Notes: generated from the sequence alone by a model not told the origin. DNA of 64,000 bases from Cryptomeria japonica (GCF_030272615.1 NC_081415.1:265083925-265147924); one strand, 5' to 3'. Positions 1 through 12,989 are shown, counted from the first letter of the stretch. Numbers and translations are program-made.

Positions 1-1525
1 CACGTGTTAGATCACAAAATCACCTAATGCTTACTAAGGAAGATGATGAAAATTCGAGGGTAGCTATATGCCCCCCCCTGTTTCGGCTTGCTAATTTTAG
101 TGAGTTGAAACAGGGTATCATGTTTACCACTTCGAATTGTTAAAGAATATTGATGACAAATGCTCACAAGAAGATTTGATATGAGATCAAAAACTAATGG
201 AGAATCATTTGGTAAGAAAGAGGACTAAATCTCAATTCCAACACAACAAAGAGTGTGAGGATTTGAGAGTTCTCTAACACAAGATGAAGGATGTAAATGG
301 AAACAAAATGCAAAGAGAAGAAAAGAAAGGAAAAAAGCATGAATACACACATTGGTGATCCATGAGAATAATAGTGAGAGAAAAAACATGGACTTCTCGC
401 CCCTAGATCTTGTCTAGGTGATCCATGGGACAAAGGACATGGAAAACTAGCCCCTAGAGTCTGTCTAGGTGATCCATGTAAGGGAGGAGAGTGAGAAAGT
501 CTAGCCTTATGCCGCTAGTTCCACTCAACCTCGTGCATGTGTGTGTAAGGGAGGTTAGAAGCACCTCATAGGAGTCTATGCCCAAGTATGCTACAACCCG
601 TATATGTATAGTACAAAAGCGTGACATCTCACTCTAAGAGTCTGTGCTCTGGTTCTGAGAATAATCACCTTGCATAAAAGAAAAATGGAGACATCTCGCT
701 CTAAGAGTCTGTGCTCTGGTTCCGAGAATGACCCATTGCTCAAAAAGTGTAATGTTTATGTCATAAGCAAAGTAGAACAAGGATACCTACCTTCATCACA
801 AAAGAAGATACCCCAAAAATGCAACAATGTCATAGATCCAAGCAAGAGACTTCTGCACTCCTTAAGAAAGGATAAGATAGTTGAAAAGGGATATCTTGTA
901 GTATGTGTAAAGGAGATCCTTAGAGGAGAAGAAATATTTGTACAAAAGACACCTATCCCTGAGAGAAATTGTCTTAGACAAATATAACATCTTCTAGAAT
1001 AAGACAAATAAGAATGCAATACTTCCTTCTTTTGCGAGGTGAAAGTGATTCTTAATGAAGGATGACGCTCTTTTTAACCCAATTAGGAGAGTGAATTCGC
1101 TATGGATGTATTTTACCAAGTGCAAAAGAGGTTGTAGTCAAGGACTTACACCTCTTGTAAGAGAGAACCCTTGAACAAACAACAACAAATGCGTACAAGG
1201 CATAACATCAAGTAATAAAGTCCACACCATCCACAAAATAGGAAAAAGTGGATCCTTAGATAAAAATAAGGAAAGATCATTGCCTCCCAAGGATAAGGAA
1301 AATGAGAAGGACTTACACAATCCTCTAGGGAGAGATTTGGACATAAGCAAAAGAAGATATGTATGAAATCATTCTTGTCTACATAGGAACAAGAAAATTA
1401 GGCTATTATGTTGCTTCAAAAAAATATGATTGCACTTGAAATTGTACCATCATGAATGACAATGAGCCCCCAGTAAATGAGCTACCAATGTCACATAATG
1501 ATGAGCAGCATAATAGCCATTAATG
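1..1525. other. non-coding part of the gypsy element with short duplications
   Basis: No pol domain is recognisable in any frame here. Two local duplications are visible: a segment around 400-428 recurs at 451-478 (shared core tctaggtgatccatg), and a segment at about 623-661 recurs at 690-728 (shared core taagagtctgtgctctggtt), a spacing of 67 bp. The small reading frames in this stretch look incidental. Confidence 0.5.
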
Positions 1526-4500
1526 TTATTTAAAGACATGATAGACTAAATGAGGTATTTGAATATGACATGTTAAATGCTCAACTATAAGTGAGATCAA
1601 GAACATGTATAAAATGATAAAGATTGAAGAAGAAAAGTCACATGAAATCTTAGAAGAGGGATGAGTGTAATTTATTAGAGCCTTATCCCTAGAGGAAAGG
1701 ACTTTATGATGAATAGGAGATAAAGATTCATAAGTGGATTTAGAAATTTGAGGGGATTCATAAAGAGATTTGTTCATTGAGAAGATTTCCTTATGAGGGG
1801 AATGAGAGTTGATAGAAGTAGAAGATGATTTAGTTGAAGTGAGATCATCATCACTACTAAATATAGCATTCACATTGAGAGATGGTCTTTTAGATGCTTT
1901 GGTACGTTTGCAGGGATTATAGCCGAGTCCAAAGGCATAATTGTGAAAATTAGTCTCTAGAGGAACTTTTATCCCTTGTTCATGAGCACCACAACCATTT
2001 CCATGATACCCATGCTTAGCAAAAATGCGAAAACCATGACCATAACGATCAGCCATTTCAGGAAGAGAAGGTGGTTTTTCATAAGACAAAGAATCAAACT
2101 CTTCATAATTAGAGGTGTGAGGAGAAGAAGTTTGAGAAGCGGCCACAAAATTATTGCTCATAGGTTCAGGTAAGATTGATTGATTTTTAGTTTCTTCCTT
2201 CTTTTTAACTTTAAACTCTCTAGGAGGAACCCTATACTCACCTACAAAGGTGGGATTAAAGTCAAGAGATCCCCAATCGTCATCTGCGAGAACCTTCTCA
2301 GGATCAAAAGCCTTTTTATGCGTATATTCAAGTCGAGAAGGATCTTCTTCAGGAGCTTCAGACTCATCCAAAGAATTTTGATTATCATAGGGTAATGATT
2401 TGTTCATAGGTATCTTGTTTAAAGCGTCATCATTAGAAGAGGAAGATTTAGAAGAACTCCCTTTGGAAGTAGATGTTTGCAAACAAGCCTGAAGATTAGT
2501 ATCACCTATCAAGGTATATGTCTTATTGTTATAAATAAATTTAACTTGTCTATGCAATGTAGAGGGGACAGCTTGCATACTGTGAATCCAAGGTCTCCCT
2601 AATAATAAGTTGTATGTTAGATTCCCCGACATAACATGGATAGGAGTAGGCAAAGTAACAGGTCCCACTGTGATGGGTAAGGTGATAATACCTAATGAAG
2701 ACTTAGCCACATTATCAAAGCCTCGAATGGGACGAGAGTCAGGCTCAATAAGGGATGTATCCACATTCATCTTATGCAATAGATTAATGCTACACACATT
2801 AAGGCCAGAGCCATTATCTACCAGTGTTCGTCTTATAGCAGTGTCATTTATGATAACCACAATCATCAAGGGATCATATTGTTGTTGAATTTCACTAGTA
2901 GGCAACTCGTCTTGGGTAAACACAATTTGAGCTTTAGGATTCATCACAAAGTTAACCAAAGACACTATATTACTAGATGTATTAGGTGGAGGAACATTCA
3001 AATCTTTCAAGGCATCTTGTAACATTCCATGATGAGCAGAAGAAGTTTGGATCAAATCCCAAAGGGATATCTTAGCAGGGGTAGTTTTAAGTTGTTCTAT
3101 GAGATCATAGTCCTTACTAAGCATTTGTGAAATCCGTGGAGCTTGGGGAAGAATAGGTTGGGAAGGAGGAAGTGAAGTTGGGATAACTGGAGGAGGATTA
3201 GGTTGCCTATTGTTTCTAGTATTATAAGTATGGGCAACCGCATGATAACTCTCTCTAGTCAATTGCTTAGCATACTCATAAGGGCTCTTAGAGGAATAAC
3301 CTCCTTGCACAGTAATAACAGGTTTCTTAGGAGTGCAAAAAGAATCATTAGCATAACCACCTTGAACCACTAAGATAGGCTTATTTAAAGGTTGAGAATT
3401 TTGAGAAGGACAAGCACCTTGGATAGTGAAGAGAGGTTTGTTAGGTGTTTCATTCACATGTATCAAATTGATTGAGGATGGTTTAGAGGAATGAACAAAA
3501 GTGTTGGAAGAATTGTTGATAGTCTTCTCTTGCACTAAAATCTCATCATGGATTAAATCAATTTTAGGAGAGAGACAAGGGGTAGGCATTGATGTTCTAG
3601 TAGGCAGAGTAATACTAGGAAAGGTCATATCATCCTCTATCATCAAAGGATCTACATGGGGAAACTCTCTAGGAGAAGGATCAACATTACTCTCTAAAGT
3701 CTCACTTTTGAGAGAGAGATCTTTGAAAGAGATGTTAACCATCTTGCTTTGAACTAGGGTTTCCTTATGAGTAGAACCAAGTTGAGGAGAGGGAGATGCT
3801 TTATTTTTAGAGGGAGAATGATTAAGATTCAAGGAAGGGGAGAAACTATCAAGGGAGTTTCCAATCTTGATTTCATCCCCTTTGGCTAGGGGTAGAGAAT
3901 AATCTATACCTTCTTCTAATGGTTCATCCCAAATAGTGAGGTTGTTGAAAGGAATGTTTGAAGTATTGTCAATTTTGGGAGAGGAGATAACATTGTTTAT
4001 TAATTCCTCATCCTTAGGAGGGAGAGCATCAATAGATGTGTTAAACTCATCCTCTTTCCTCAAAATATGTTCAATATGATCTTTAGGGGAGAGAGAATTA
4101 AGGAAATTTCTTATTATTTCATCTTCTTTCTCTAAGGGATGCTTATGGGTAAGACCAACTTTAGGAGAAGGGTAAGCATTTATCATTAATTCATCATCTC
4201 TAGTGGGAATTTTGTTGGAAAAGGAAAGGCCATCACTAGGAAATGTAGGGATAATGTCATCTTCTTGCACAAAAGGATCCTCATGAAGGGAGCATTTTTT
4301 AGGAGCTACAAGGTCATCAAGGGCATCATCCAACAAAGCATGATCATATCTATTAAAAGGTTTATCTTTTGATTCAAAAGGAGATATCTCTTCATAGAGG
4401 GGATCATTGAAAACAACCATGTTACTAGATTTAGTGGAAGAGTTGATAGGAATGTACCCTTGAGAGGAATCATTCGACTTATCTTTCTCATCACAACGAA

Positions 4501-4636
4501 ATGACATAGTAACAATGTTTATGAGTTTTTGGTAAAATGAAGGTTTGGTATATTTAGGTTTCAAAAACTCATCTAAAGCTTCATCTAACTCATAATCATC
4601 ACAAATATGAACATCTTGCAAATAAAAATCTGACAT
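1526..4636 (-). CDS. gag-protease polyprotein with G-patch, 1036 aa, uninterrupted
   Basis: Retrotransposon structural protein fused to an aspartic protease. The N-terminal 400 residues are low-complexity, with many degenerate copies of a short SPK-containing, acidic unit. Around residues 400-450 a VQGGY motif recurs. Near residue 605 is the retropepsin active-site region, LVDNGSGLNVCS, where the usual DTG/DSG reads DNG. Near residues 864-895 a glycine-rich segment (GYHGNGCGAHEQGI) fits a G-patch, which plant and retroviral gag-pro proteins can carry next to the protease. No CCHC zinc knuckle and no pol follow. The frame is fully open over 3.1 kb, so this copy is fairly young or the ORF is conserved. 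DNG in place of DTG may make the protease inactive. The start is the first ATG after the primer site. Confidence 0.75.
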   Translation of the reverse strand: MSDFYLQDVHICDDYELDEALDEFLKPKYTKPSFYQKLINIVTMSFRCDEKDKSNDSSQGYIPINSSTKSSNMVVFNDPLYEEISPFESKDKPFNRYDHALLDDALDDLVAPKKCSLHEDPFVQEDDIIPTFPSDGLSFSNKIPTRDDELMINAYPSPKVGLTHKHPLEKEDEIIRNFLNSLSPKDHIEHILRKEDEFNTSIDALPPKDEELINNVISSPKIDNTSNIPFNNLTIWDEPLEEGIDYSLPLAKGDEIKIGNSLDSFSPSLNLNHSPSKNKASPSPQLGSTHKETLVQSKMVNISFKDLSLKSETLESNVDPSPREFPHVDPLMIEDDMTFPSITLPTRTSMPTPCLSPKIDLIHDEILVQEKTINNSSNTFVHSSKPSSINLIHVNETPNKPLFTIQGACPSQNSQPLNKPILVVQGGYANDSFCTPKKPVITVQGGYSSKSPYEYAKQLTRESYHAVAHTYNTRNNRQPNPPPVIPTSLPPSQPILPQAPRISQMLSKDYDLIEQLKTTPAKISLWDLIQTSSAHHGMLQDALKDLNVPPPNTSSNIVSLVNFVMNPKAQIVFTQDELPTSEIQQQYDPLMIVVIINDTAIRRTLVDNGSGLNVCSINLLHKMNVDTSLIEPDSRPIRGFDNVAKSSLGIITLPITVGPVTLPTPIHVMSGNLTYNLLLGRPWIHSMQAVPSTLHRQVKFIYNNKTYTLIGDTNLQACLQTSTSKGSSSKSSSSNDDALNKIPMNKSLPYDNQNSLDESEAPEEDPSRLEYTHKKAFDPEKVLADDDWGSLDFNPTFVGEYRVPPREFKVKKKEETKNQSILPEPMSNNFVAASQTSSPHTSNYEEFDSLSYEKPPSLPEMADRYGHGFRIFAKHGYHGNGCGAHEQGIKVPLETNFHNYAFGLGYNPCKRTKASKRPSLNVNAIFSSDDDLTSTKSSSTSINSHSPHKEIFSMNKSLYESPQISKSTYESLSPIHHKVLSSRDKALINYTHPSSKISCDFSSSIFIILYMFLISLIVEHLTCHIQIPHLVYHVFK

Positions 4637-4770
4637 TTTGAAATTGCATAAAATTTAAACACACAATGCAAAGAAACACACTTTTTTTTTTTTTTAATGA
4701 AAATGAAATGAAAACACACTAAATCTAGATCTAGATCTAACAAATGCATTGCAAGAGGAAGCAATGATAG

Positions 4771-4789
4771 ATTCACGTCGGGTTCACCA
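4771..4789 (-). other. candidate primer-binding site
   Basis: On the minus strand the sequence TGGTGAACCCGACGTGAAT starts four bases after the LTR end. TGG is the complement of a tRNA CCA end, and the rest fits a tRNA acceptor stem plus T arm. The tRNA isoacceptor is not identified. Confidence 0.6.
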
Positions 4790-4793
4790 AAAA

Positions 4794-6436
4794 TGTGTGG
4801 GAGAAAAAGTGACACTAAGCAAACATGCCCTAATCTCACTTTCAACCACACACTTGTGGAATACGAAAGAGCCTAGAGGTATCACACAATTGGCTACTTC
4901 TTCTTGTGGAAGAGAGAGCCACGGGCTACCTATTAGGATTTCTATTCCTTTGTTGTAATTGAAAGATGAAATGATGCAAGTTCAATCCCTAACCCCAAAG
5001 TGCAAGTATGAACTAATAACAAGATTACAGAATTGAACTTAAATGATGGAAAGCTGTAAACACAAGGACAAGATAAGAATGCAAATGCGTACCCGGAGTT
5101 AAAATATGACTGAAAATGTTCGGGACGGGGGCGCGGGCACCACTGTCCTGATTCTGCCCCTGAAATTGCTCCGGAAACTGCTGTTTTGCACTCTGGAAAA
5201 GCTGTCAAAAATGCTGAAAATGCTGTCTGTCAGGAGGACCAGGGCGCCCAGCGCCCCTGTCCTGGCAGGACCAGGGTGCCCCACGCCCTTTTCCTGGGTT
5301 TCTGCTTTGCAATTTGGTGTGGAGTTCTGTCTCAGTCTGCTCTTCCTGGATCTGTACCCTGCGGCGTCGTTTGAGTCCCGAAACCTGCACTTATATTTGA
5401 AAAGGTGTTTTGGGCGGCTATATAGGGTTTTGCCTTAGTCAAACCCCCGCTTCGGTGATTTCCACCTCCACGAATAGCCAAGTTGTATTGTAAAATGTAT
5501 TGTGTGTGCAGACCCAGTGTGTGTGCAAGGTCCTTAAATGCAAGAAAGCAAACTAGAGCAACCTAGAAAGTAAACCCTAATTGTCTGTAAATGATAATGT
5601 AAATGCTCTAAATCAAGATGCAAAGTGATCTAAAGCACGAATAAAGGATATATTGAAGCTTATGCAAAGACATGAAAACAACATGAAATCATACCCAACC
5701 CCAAGGGAGGGATACAAGCCAATCTTCAGTCGGTAATCTCCTATTGTTCTTCAATGTCTTCCAAGCCCTAAATGGATGAATGAAATTGATAAATTATTGA
5801 TAGAAGGATGTTGAATGTTGTTGAAGTCTTCAAAGATCTGCTCTTTCACTGCATATGAGGTCCTAAAAACCAAAATTCCGATCCTTTCAAATGAAGAAAG
5901 AGAGCTCTTATATATGAAACCCTAGGTCTTAATTTCATCTTTTGGCCGACCTAGAGATTGAATCTCCCGCCAATTTCTTGGGGTTAAGCTTTATTTTATG
6001 ATTGGATCGCGCTCCTAAAATTTCGAGAAAAATGTTCGGGACCATGTTGCACTCCGGGCGCCATGGTCCCGACAACTTTTCACCAAATTTTCAGGACTGT
6101 CGGATATGATGATTTTAGAGAGAATCCCGAAGTTACAGGTGATTTCGAGATGTTTTGACCCCCGAAATCAAGCCCCCAAGTTCAAAATAGGACCTAATTA
6201 GGGTTTTTGATTAAATGATGTATAGGAGGAATAAAATGAAAGGGGCACACTTTAATGAAAAGGGCCCAACTTTATGATATGGGAGATGATAAAATAGAAC
6301 CCTAGACCTAATTAATTTAATTAATTAAGTGCTAAAGGGGAAATGTAATGCAAAATGCAAACTGCGCCAAGGCGGGTGCTAAACTAGGTGTGAAATTGTA
6401 CCACCCTAGCAAGTGCGTACAATTTACGACGCTACA
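4794..6436 (-). repeat. 5' LTR of the gypsy-type element, about 1.64 kb
   Basis: On the minus strand it begins TGTAGCGTCGTAAATTG (TG) and ends CTCCCACACA (CA), next to the primer-binding site. A GC-rich block lies at about 5100-5300. The second LTR is outside the window, so the exact outer end (6436 or 6438) is not fixed. Confidence 0.65.
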
Positions 6437-6551
6437 CATGTATATATATGTATACATGTATATATGTATATATACATGTATACACATATATATACATACA
6501 TGTATATATATGTATATATATATATATGTATATATACATGTATATATATGT

Positions 6552-6589
<38 letters not shown>

Positions 6590-6785
6590 ACATGTATATA
6601 TGTATATATACATAGATATGTATATATATATGTATATATGTATACATAGATATATATATGTATACATGTATATATATATATATGTATACATGTATATATG
6701 TATATATACATAGATATGTATATATATATATGTATATATGTATACATAGATATATATATATGTATATATGTATCTATGTATGCAG
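6437..6785. repeat. TA/TG/CA microsatellite with a ~98 bp higher-order repeat
   Basis: About 350 bp of alternating purine-pyrimidine sequence (tatatatg, tatacatg, tacatagata). A block starting at 6586 recurs from 6684, a period of 98-100 bp marked by the catagatatg tag at 6611 and 6709. Long open frames on both strands here are by-products of the repeat. Confidence 0.9.
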
Positions 6786-7226
6786 GTATATATGCCTCTG
6801 TGTGTATGCACTTGCATAGAGATGCTGCACTCTCTGTGTATTTCCATATTCACACATATGCCTGTGTATTTTTGTTTGCTGCATATATATTTATATACAT
6901 GCATATCTTGCAATCCCTTTTGCCTTCGGCCGGTGGAGGAGGGTGGAGAACCATTGGAAGGGAATTGGGGTTCTACCGGCTGCACCGTTTTGACTACCTT
7001 TCATGGATATGACAACACATGTTTCCTACCATTGGAAGCCGCCTAGGGTTCTTCTGATTTAAAGCCCTGCATTCCATTTTGCATTCTTTTCGCATACATA
7101 TGCTCCCAACCATTTGTGCCACACAATTAATACACCTCCACTTCTTCTTTTCATCTTATACCTTCTCGTTCTAACAAACCACTACTCTTGTATTTCTCTC
7201 AGATCTCCGACGCACTTGCTCCACAA
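6786..7226. other. spacer between microsatellite and Helitron ORF
   Basis: No gene is seen. The Helitron 5' end (TC after a host A) should lie in or near this stretch, but several TC sites are possible and none is convincing. The last 150 bp probably hold the promoter and 5' leader of the Helitron gene. Confidence 0.4.
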
Positions 7227-10200
7227 ATGTCAGATTTGCAAAGGGCTAGAAAGAAAGAACAAAATAGGATCTACTATGCAAAACATAAAGAAGAAATTTC
7301 ATTAAGGCGGCGAAACAAACGCCTTCATTGTAACATTGATACCAATGTTTTGCAACCGTTGCCAACCCTGGTTGCATCTCGCTCTTCAGCCATCCCCATC
7401 CCTCGCATACCGCTGCCCTCTTCTGAACCCCATCCATCAACTGTGCTCCAACCACATTCAAGTCAACCCACCCAATCTGCTGCACAATCCAGCCAACCCC
7501 ACATGCAACCGTTGCCAATTAATCTGCAAACAAATGCTACATCTAATGCTACAACAACACCAATCTCAGAAAATCTCAAATCTTCTGCATTTACAACTGC
7601 ACTAGCTTCTTTCCGAGCAAGGATTGACAACTTGTCGCATCTACAGATATGTACAATCTGCAAAGAGAAGTATGTTGGTATGCATGTCAAATTAACTCAG
7701 CCTGTTATCATTTGCACAAGATTTTATAATGAAAAGGGTGTTCACAGATTCTATATTGCAAACAATATGGACCCTGGCGAACAACCCTTCATTTTAAAAT
7801 GACTCTCACAAGTAGAACATATGCTTATAGCAAGGATTGCTCCTATTTTGCAAGTAAGCCATGCCAGAGGTGGTCAATACAAATATACAGGGCACACCAT
7901 TAATTTCCCACAAGACATTTCAGAAATAGCAACTACTTTGCCCTGCAAATTCCAACATTTGGAAGTTGTAATTATTCGAAGGACAAATCTTGAAGGAAAA
8001 CAATATGATTGTTACGTCAACAAGTTCCATGTTATGGACGCATTGCATTACAAAATTCAACATGACCAATACTACAGTGATGTTATCATTGATGATGCAA
8101 CTGTTGATTTATTGCCATAAACATCTACCAATATATCTGAATTCTTGCATGTCCTTCCAAATTCCTTTGATTTGCAACCACCTTCCCCAACACGAGCAAC
8201 TCTCTAATGATGATGAAGTTGAATTGCAGACCACATCATCATTCATCCCAAAACTACCATGTTTAGCCCCTGAACTAGATGTCGTTAAAAAGATATTACA
8301 CCTTCATACGGATGATCAAAATGTTGCACCTTGGCCTGAAATAAGTTCCTCACCCATTAATGAATACAACACTGAAGGCTTGTTTACTATGGCTTTCCCA
8401 ACATTGTTCCCAAGCGGATCCGCACTGCCACTCCAACCAAGGACAAAACATGTCCACTTGCATGAATATGCTTTCCACTTGATAAGATATCATGACCAAA
8501 GGTTTGGACAGCATGTTAGGTTCATATATTATCTTTACAATCTACTTATGAGACACCGTTCCCAGCAAACAGCTTCAGTTTTCCTACGCACCAACTTAGA
8601 AAACTCCATCCCAACTACTTTACAAGCTTTGCGTGAACAACCCCAATCCACACCATCCGATCAATTGCCAAACCAATTAATGCGTTTTGCAGCTTCTTTG
8701 CGAGGTACAAGAGCTTATTGGAAAAGATCACGCAAGGATCTCACTGCAATGATACACCAATTGGGAGCACCTACATTATTCTTCACATTAAGTGCAGCTG
8801 ATACCAAATGGCCAGAACTACATAAATTGTTTCCACCTAACTTGTCTCTAGAATTCCAATCCATGAAGAAGCAATTTATACAAAACATTGTCCACAATCC
8901 ACACGTCACAGCATTGTTTTTGCATTTTAGATTCACAATATTCCATGAGGAGATTATTGACAAGCTTTTCAAAGCTAAAGACCATTGGTGCAGGTACAAA
9001 TGGCAACATCGTGGGTCCGCACATATACATGGCTTCTTGTGGTTACCAAATGCTCCTGATATGGACAAAATAAACTGGTCTAACCATGAAGCTGTCCAAT
9101 CAGCTAAGTCCTTTTTTGACAGGTATGTCACAACATGGAATCCTCGCAACCAAATTGGCCAAGCCAACAGACTGCTTCACTCTTTGATCCCTGCATGGCT
9201 GATACAAACCAAATTCTATCCATTGACCCTCTCTTTGACTATGAGGAACTCGTCAATGTTGTTCAGCGACATACAAAATGTTCTGCCCACACTTGGTTAA
9301 AAAAAAAAGGCTGCTCAACCCTCCATTGTTGCTACAAAGCACCTTGGCCCGAGCAAGATTTTTCAACACTAATTGTTGATGCTGCCAACAACCCATCATA
9401 TGAACCAACAAGAAATGACAATCGTTTGAACATTCACAGTCCAATCATGCTTGCAATATGGCGTTCAAATATTGATTGCCAACCCGTTTGTTCCAAAATG
9501 GCTGTCATACAATATATCTCTAAATATGCTGCAAAAACAAAACAAAAGTCAGTAGGTTATGTTGACATCCTAAAGAAAATAGTTGCTACAACTAATACGC
9601 AAGATACCATCTTGCTCACATACCAAAAATTCATGATGGGGATAGTTGCTGATCGTGACATCAGCGCACAAGAAACTTGCCATATGTTGCAAAAACTCCC
9701 ATTGATAAGTTGTAGCCGACATTTTGTCTCCCTTAATGTCAGCAGAAAGGCCCTCCATCGAATTGCTGAACAAAATGACAATGCCGAACTTTCCAAATCT
9801 TATATTTCTACTTATATGGAAAGATCTATTGAATTGGAAAGCATCTCGCTGATACAATCAACACAACAATTTTCATACAACACCCAACAGAAAAAGCATC
9901 AATGGCAAAAACTCCAAAAACAAGCAATTGTCAATGTTTACCCGCATTTTAAAACCTCTCCACCTGAGGTTGATGACAACTTTGAAGCCTACTGTTGGAG
10001 TGAGCTTCTCTTGTACAAACCATTTCGCAATATTCCAACAGATATACGTACATCACCTGCTCAAATCATTGCAAATTGGAAGCTATTGTGCATACATGGT
10101 TACACACGTTGGCATATTTATGGAATAGAACATGAATGCAAAACTGAAAATGACATCGACTCTAATGGTGATACTTTCTTATATTCACACAATGAAGACC

Positions 10201-11807
10201 AATATGAATGGGAATACCTTTCCCAAATGGGTGCTTCAAACAAAATCAATGTAAATGATCTCCAGATGCTGGGTAGACGCGATTACGATATTAACTTTGA
10301 TTGGCATGCCCCTTATCCCACTGATCCACTTCATCATACTGTTGTTACCTTCATTTCCACTAATAAAATAAATTGCCAACCTAGCATTCTCGAGCCAACT
10401 TCTCCTCCCACTACTTCGTTCCCCTTAGCATCAAAACAAAAAATTGCACTTGAACTCATTCTTGCCCATTAGGCATCTCCTGGAACCCCGCCTCCACTCC
10501 ATATGCTTATACAAGGCACTGCAGGCACTGGTAAATCATATTTGATACAATGCATTAGAAATAAACTTAACCTTTCCACAAATATACAGCTCAATCCTTT
10601 GCTTGTGCTTGCCCCAATTGGCGTTTCTGCATATAATATCCAAGCAACAACTATTCATGCTGCCCTGCGCATCCCCCTTAGAGATATGCAACCTTTAATA
10701 GGACAGTCTTTGATGCTCTTCCAAGAACAATACAAACACTTACAATATATACTAATTGATGAGATGAGCTTTTTGGGGCCTAAATTGCTTTTGAAAATTG
10801 ACAACAGATTACGTCAGGCATTCCCTTGCCAACAACACGAACCATTTGGAGGCCTCTCAATCATCCTTGTAGGCGACCTTGGCCAACTACCTCCAGTGAT
10901 GGACAAGCCTTTGTATGCCTCACATTCTACAACCCTTGCATTATGGCACTCCTTTCAAACTGTTGTTACCTTAGATACAAGTTTCTGACAACAAGGTGCC
11001 TCAAACATCCAACAACAATTTCGTGCAATCTTGCAAAACATTAGAAATGCCAATCCACTCCAAACAGATTGGGAAGCTCTTATGTCTCGATCCTCTTCCA
11101 AACTGCCTATAGATCATAACAAGCACTTTGACAATTCAATTCATTTGTTTACAACAAATGCATCTGTCAAACACCACAATACTAAAATGCTAAAACAATT
11201 ACACTTACCTGTTGCAAGATGTCTCGCCCAAAATTCAAGGCAAACAAACCCTGAATATAATAAAGATGAGCAACTTCCTTCAGAATTGCTCCTCTCCCCT
11301 AATGAACAAGTTATGTTGATTGCTAATCTATGGATACAAGCTAGTTTGGTCAATGGATCATTAGGACAAATCAGATCCATTATCTATGATACAGATTCTA
11401 GACCTCCTGACTTGCCAAAGTATGTGGTTGTTGAATTCAAAAATTATTCTGGCCCTCATTGGGACAATGCAAATCCAAAATTTGTCCCTATACCACCTAT
11501 CACTCGAGGCAGCCGCACCCAGCTCCCCCTTGCAATGGCTTGGGCCCTTACTATTCACAAATCCCAAGGCCTCACTTTGGACGAAGCAACAATCGACATT
11601 GGCAAGGCTGAAAAACAAGGGCTGACCTTCACTGTACTGTCACGAGTGAAGTCTCTTCATGATCTAAGAATAGAGCCACCTTTCAGTTTTGAAAGATATT
11701 CAAAATTACAAAGCAATGCTTATACAGCTACGAGGAAAAAAGAGGAAAACAGATTGAGTGCTCTCTCCATTCAGATATTTGCATCGCCTCCCCACCAACA
11801 ACTCTAA
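7227..11807 (+). pseudogene. Helitron Rep/PIF1-helicase transposase, disrupted
   Basis: Rolling-circle transposase. Order: basic N-terminus (MSDLQRARKKEQNR), a helitron-like domain with FTLSAADTKWPEL, the HUH nuclease motif SAHIHGFLW (about 9016-9042), the catalytic tyrosine region QYISKYAAK (about 9510-9536), then a PIF1-type helicase with Walker A GTAGTGKS (about 10515-10538), Walker B ILIDEM (about 10748), GDLGQLPP, and the C-terminal motifs IHKSQGLTLDEA and TVLSRVKSL. Breaks seen: stops TGA at 7800, TAA at 8118, TAG at 10470 and TGA at 10986, all in the same frame as the following sequence, plus frameshifts near 8195 and between about 9150 and 9190. All main domains remain, so it is an old but complete coding region. 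I see no endonuclease or OB-fold domain in this frame. Confidence 0.92.
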
Positions 11808-11934
11808 TACCCTATAGCATCAGGTACGTCACTCCACCAAATTCCTACCACTCCACCCTTTTACATTTGGGTTTCTCCACTCTCCTCGTTACTTGTATAC
11901 ATTTGGTTTCATAACATCGATTGTTTTCTTGCAG

Positions 11935-12035
11935 GTGCCATTTCCCCTATTCGTCCACACCTTGTTGTTCGCTGCATGCACCCACATTGTAGGCTTCTTT
12001 TCCTCGACCTTCCCCATTCCGCCATTGCACCCCTG
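11935..12035 (+). other. exon-like segment in Helitron 3' region
   Basis: A 101 bp segment flanked by TTCTTGCAG and GTAACA that is open in at least one frame (contains HLVVRCMHPHC). It could be a 3' exon of the Helitron gene or a captured host fragment. No family is recognised. Confidence 0.3.
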
Positions 12036-12661
12036 GTAACAATATATCTATCAACAACTCTTGCTCTGGCCATTTTCATTTTGAAAAATATACTTTGTTG
12101 CTCTTTGCACCTATAATATACTGCTTAATATGAACTCCCCATCACTACACTTCCCTGCACTAGTTAACTTTGTTACAACATAATTGCATTGCAACTAACA
12201 CCTCTTCCACCTGCACCGCATTCTATATTTTATTTACAGTTTTGTCTAAAACACTTTTACATACATTAATACTAACTTTCCATGTCTCTTTCACATTTAG
12301 CTTCATTCTCATTAAATACAACTTCAATTGTTTGTTGTTACCTCCTCTGCTATACTCAATCTACTAAGATAAACTTAAAAAAAAGCAACCTCACTCTGCC
12401 AGGTACATTTAACTCGCTGTCCACTCCTTTATTATACTTCTTTTTCCAACTTAACAATCTATTTTTCTCTAATGCAACCCTTTGCAATGCAGCTCCACCT
12501 CTTTTGTTAAAACAGAAACACTTTTCCAATGCAGTTTCCCTCCGCTTGGATAACTCAGTTTTAGTTCTGCTAAAATCAGGTACATTCAACCCACTCTCCC
12601 CCCTTCCTCTTCTTTGTTTCTGTTCTAACACCTGTCCATTCAATTTGCAGAATTTTCATAG

Positions 12662-12663
<2 letters not shown>

Positions 12664-12740
<77 letters not shown>
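12664..12740. repeat. (TA)n microsatellite
   Basis: About 77 bp of perfect TA dinucleotide repeat inside the Helitron 3' region. Confidence 0.95.
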
Positions 12741-12742
<2 letters not shown>

Positions 12743-12989
12743 GTGTGTTACAAATCTGCTGTTTTTTACATCTATGCTATGCAACCCATTGACAATGCTG
12801 TTTCCTCTCAACGTATCCTTGGTGAGATACCATGATAAGACCTTCTCTACATGACACATTTTTAGAATTTCTTTATGCAATTTACTATGTGGATGTTTTA
12901 TATTACCATGTAATCTACTCTTTAATTTAAAAACTTTCTTATAACATCGCTTCCTTACAAAAAATATACACATTCACTTCATTTTGCAG

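Larger units (their letters stand above)
1..6436 (-). mobile_element. Ty3/gypsy-type LTR retrotransposon, 5' part (cut by window edge)
   Basis: On the minus strand the order is LTR (6436 to 4794), primer-binding site (4789 to 4771), then a long gag-protease frame (4636 to 1526). No reverse transcriptase, RNase H or integrase motif is visible in 1-1525, so pol is either beyond the left edge or absent. A G-rich run reads on the minus strand at about 66-74 and could be a polypurine tract, but no second LTR start follows it inside the window. The gypsy assignment rests on gag-protease organisation and the LTR/PBS layout, not on pol order. Confidence 0.75.

Noticed and set aside
6413-6985. Tyr/Ile-rich open frames of 70-217 codons on both strands
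   Set aside because: They are by-products of the TA/TG microsatellite, which lacks stops in some frames.
7188-11807. Intact Helitron transposase
   Set aside because: Four in-frame stops and two frameshifts interrupt it, though every main motif is still readable.
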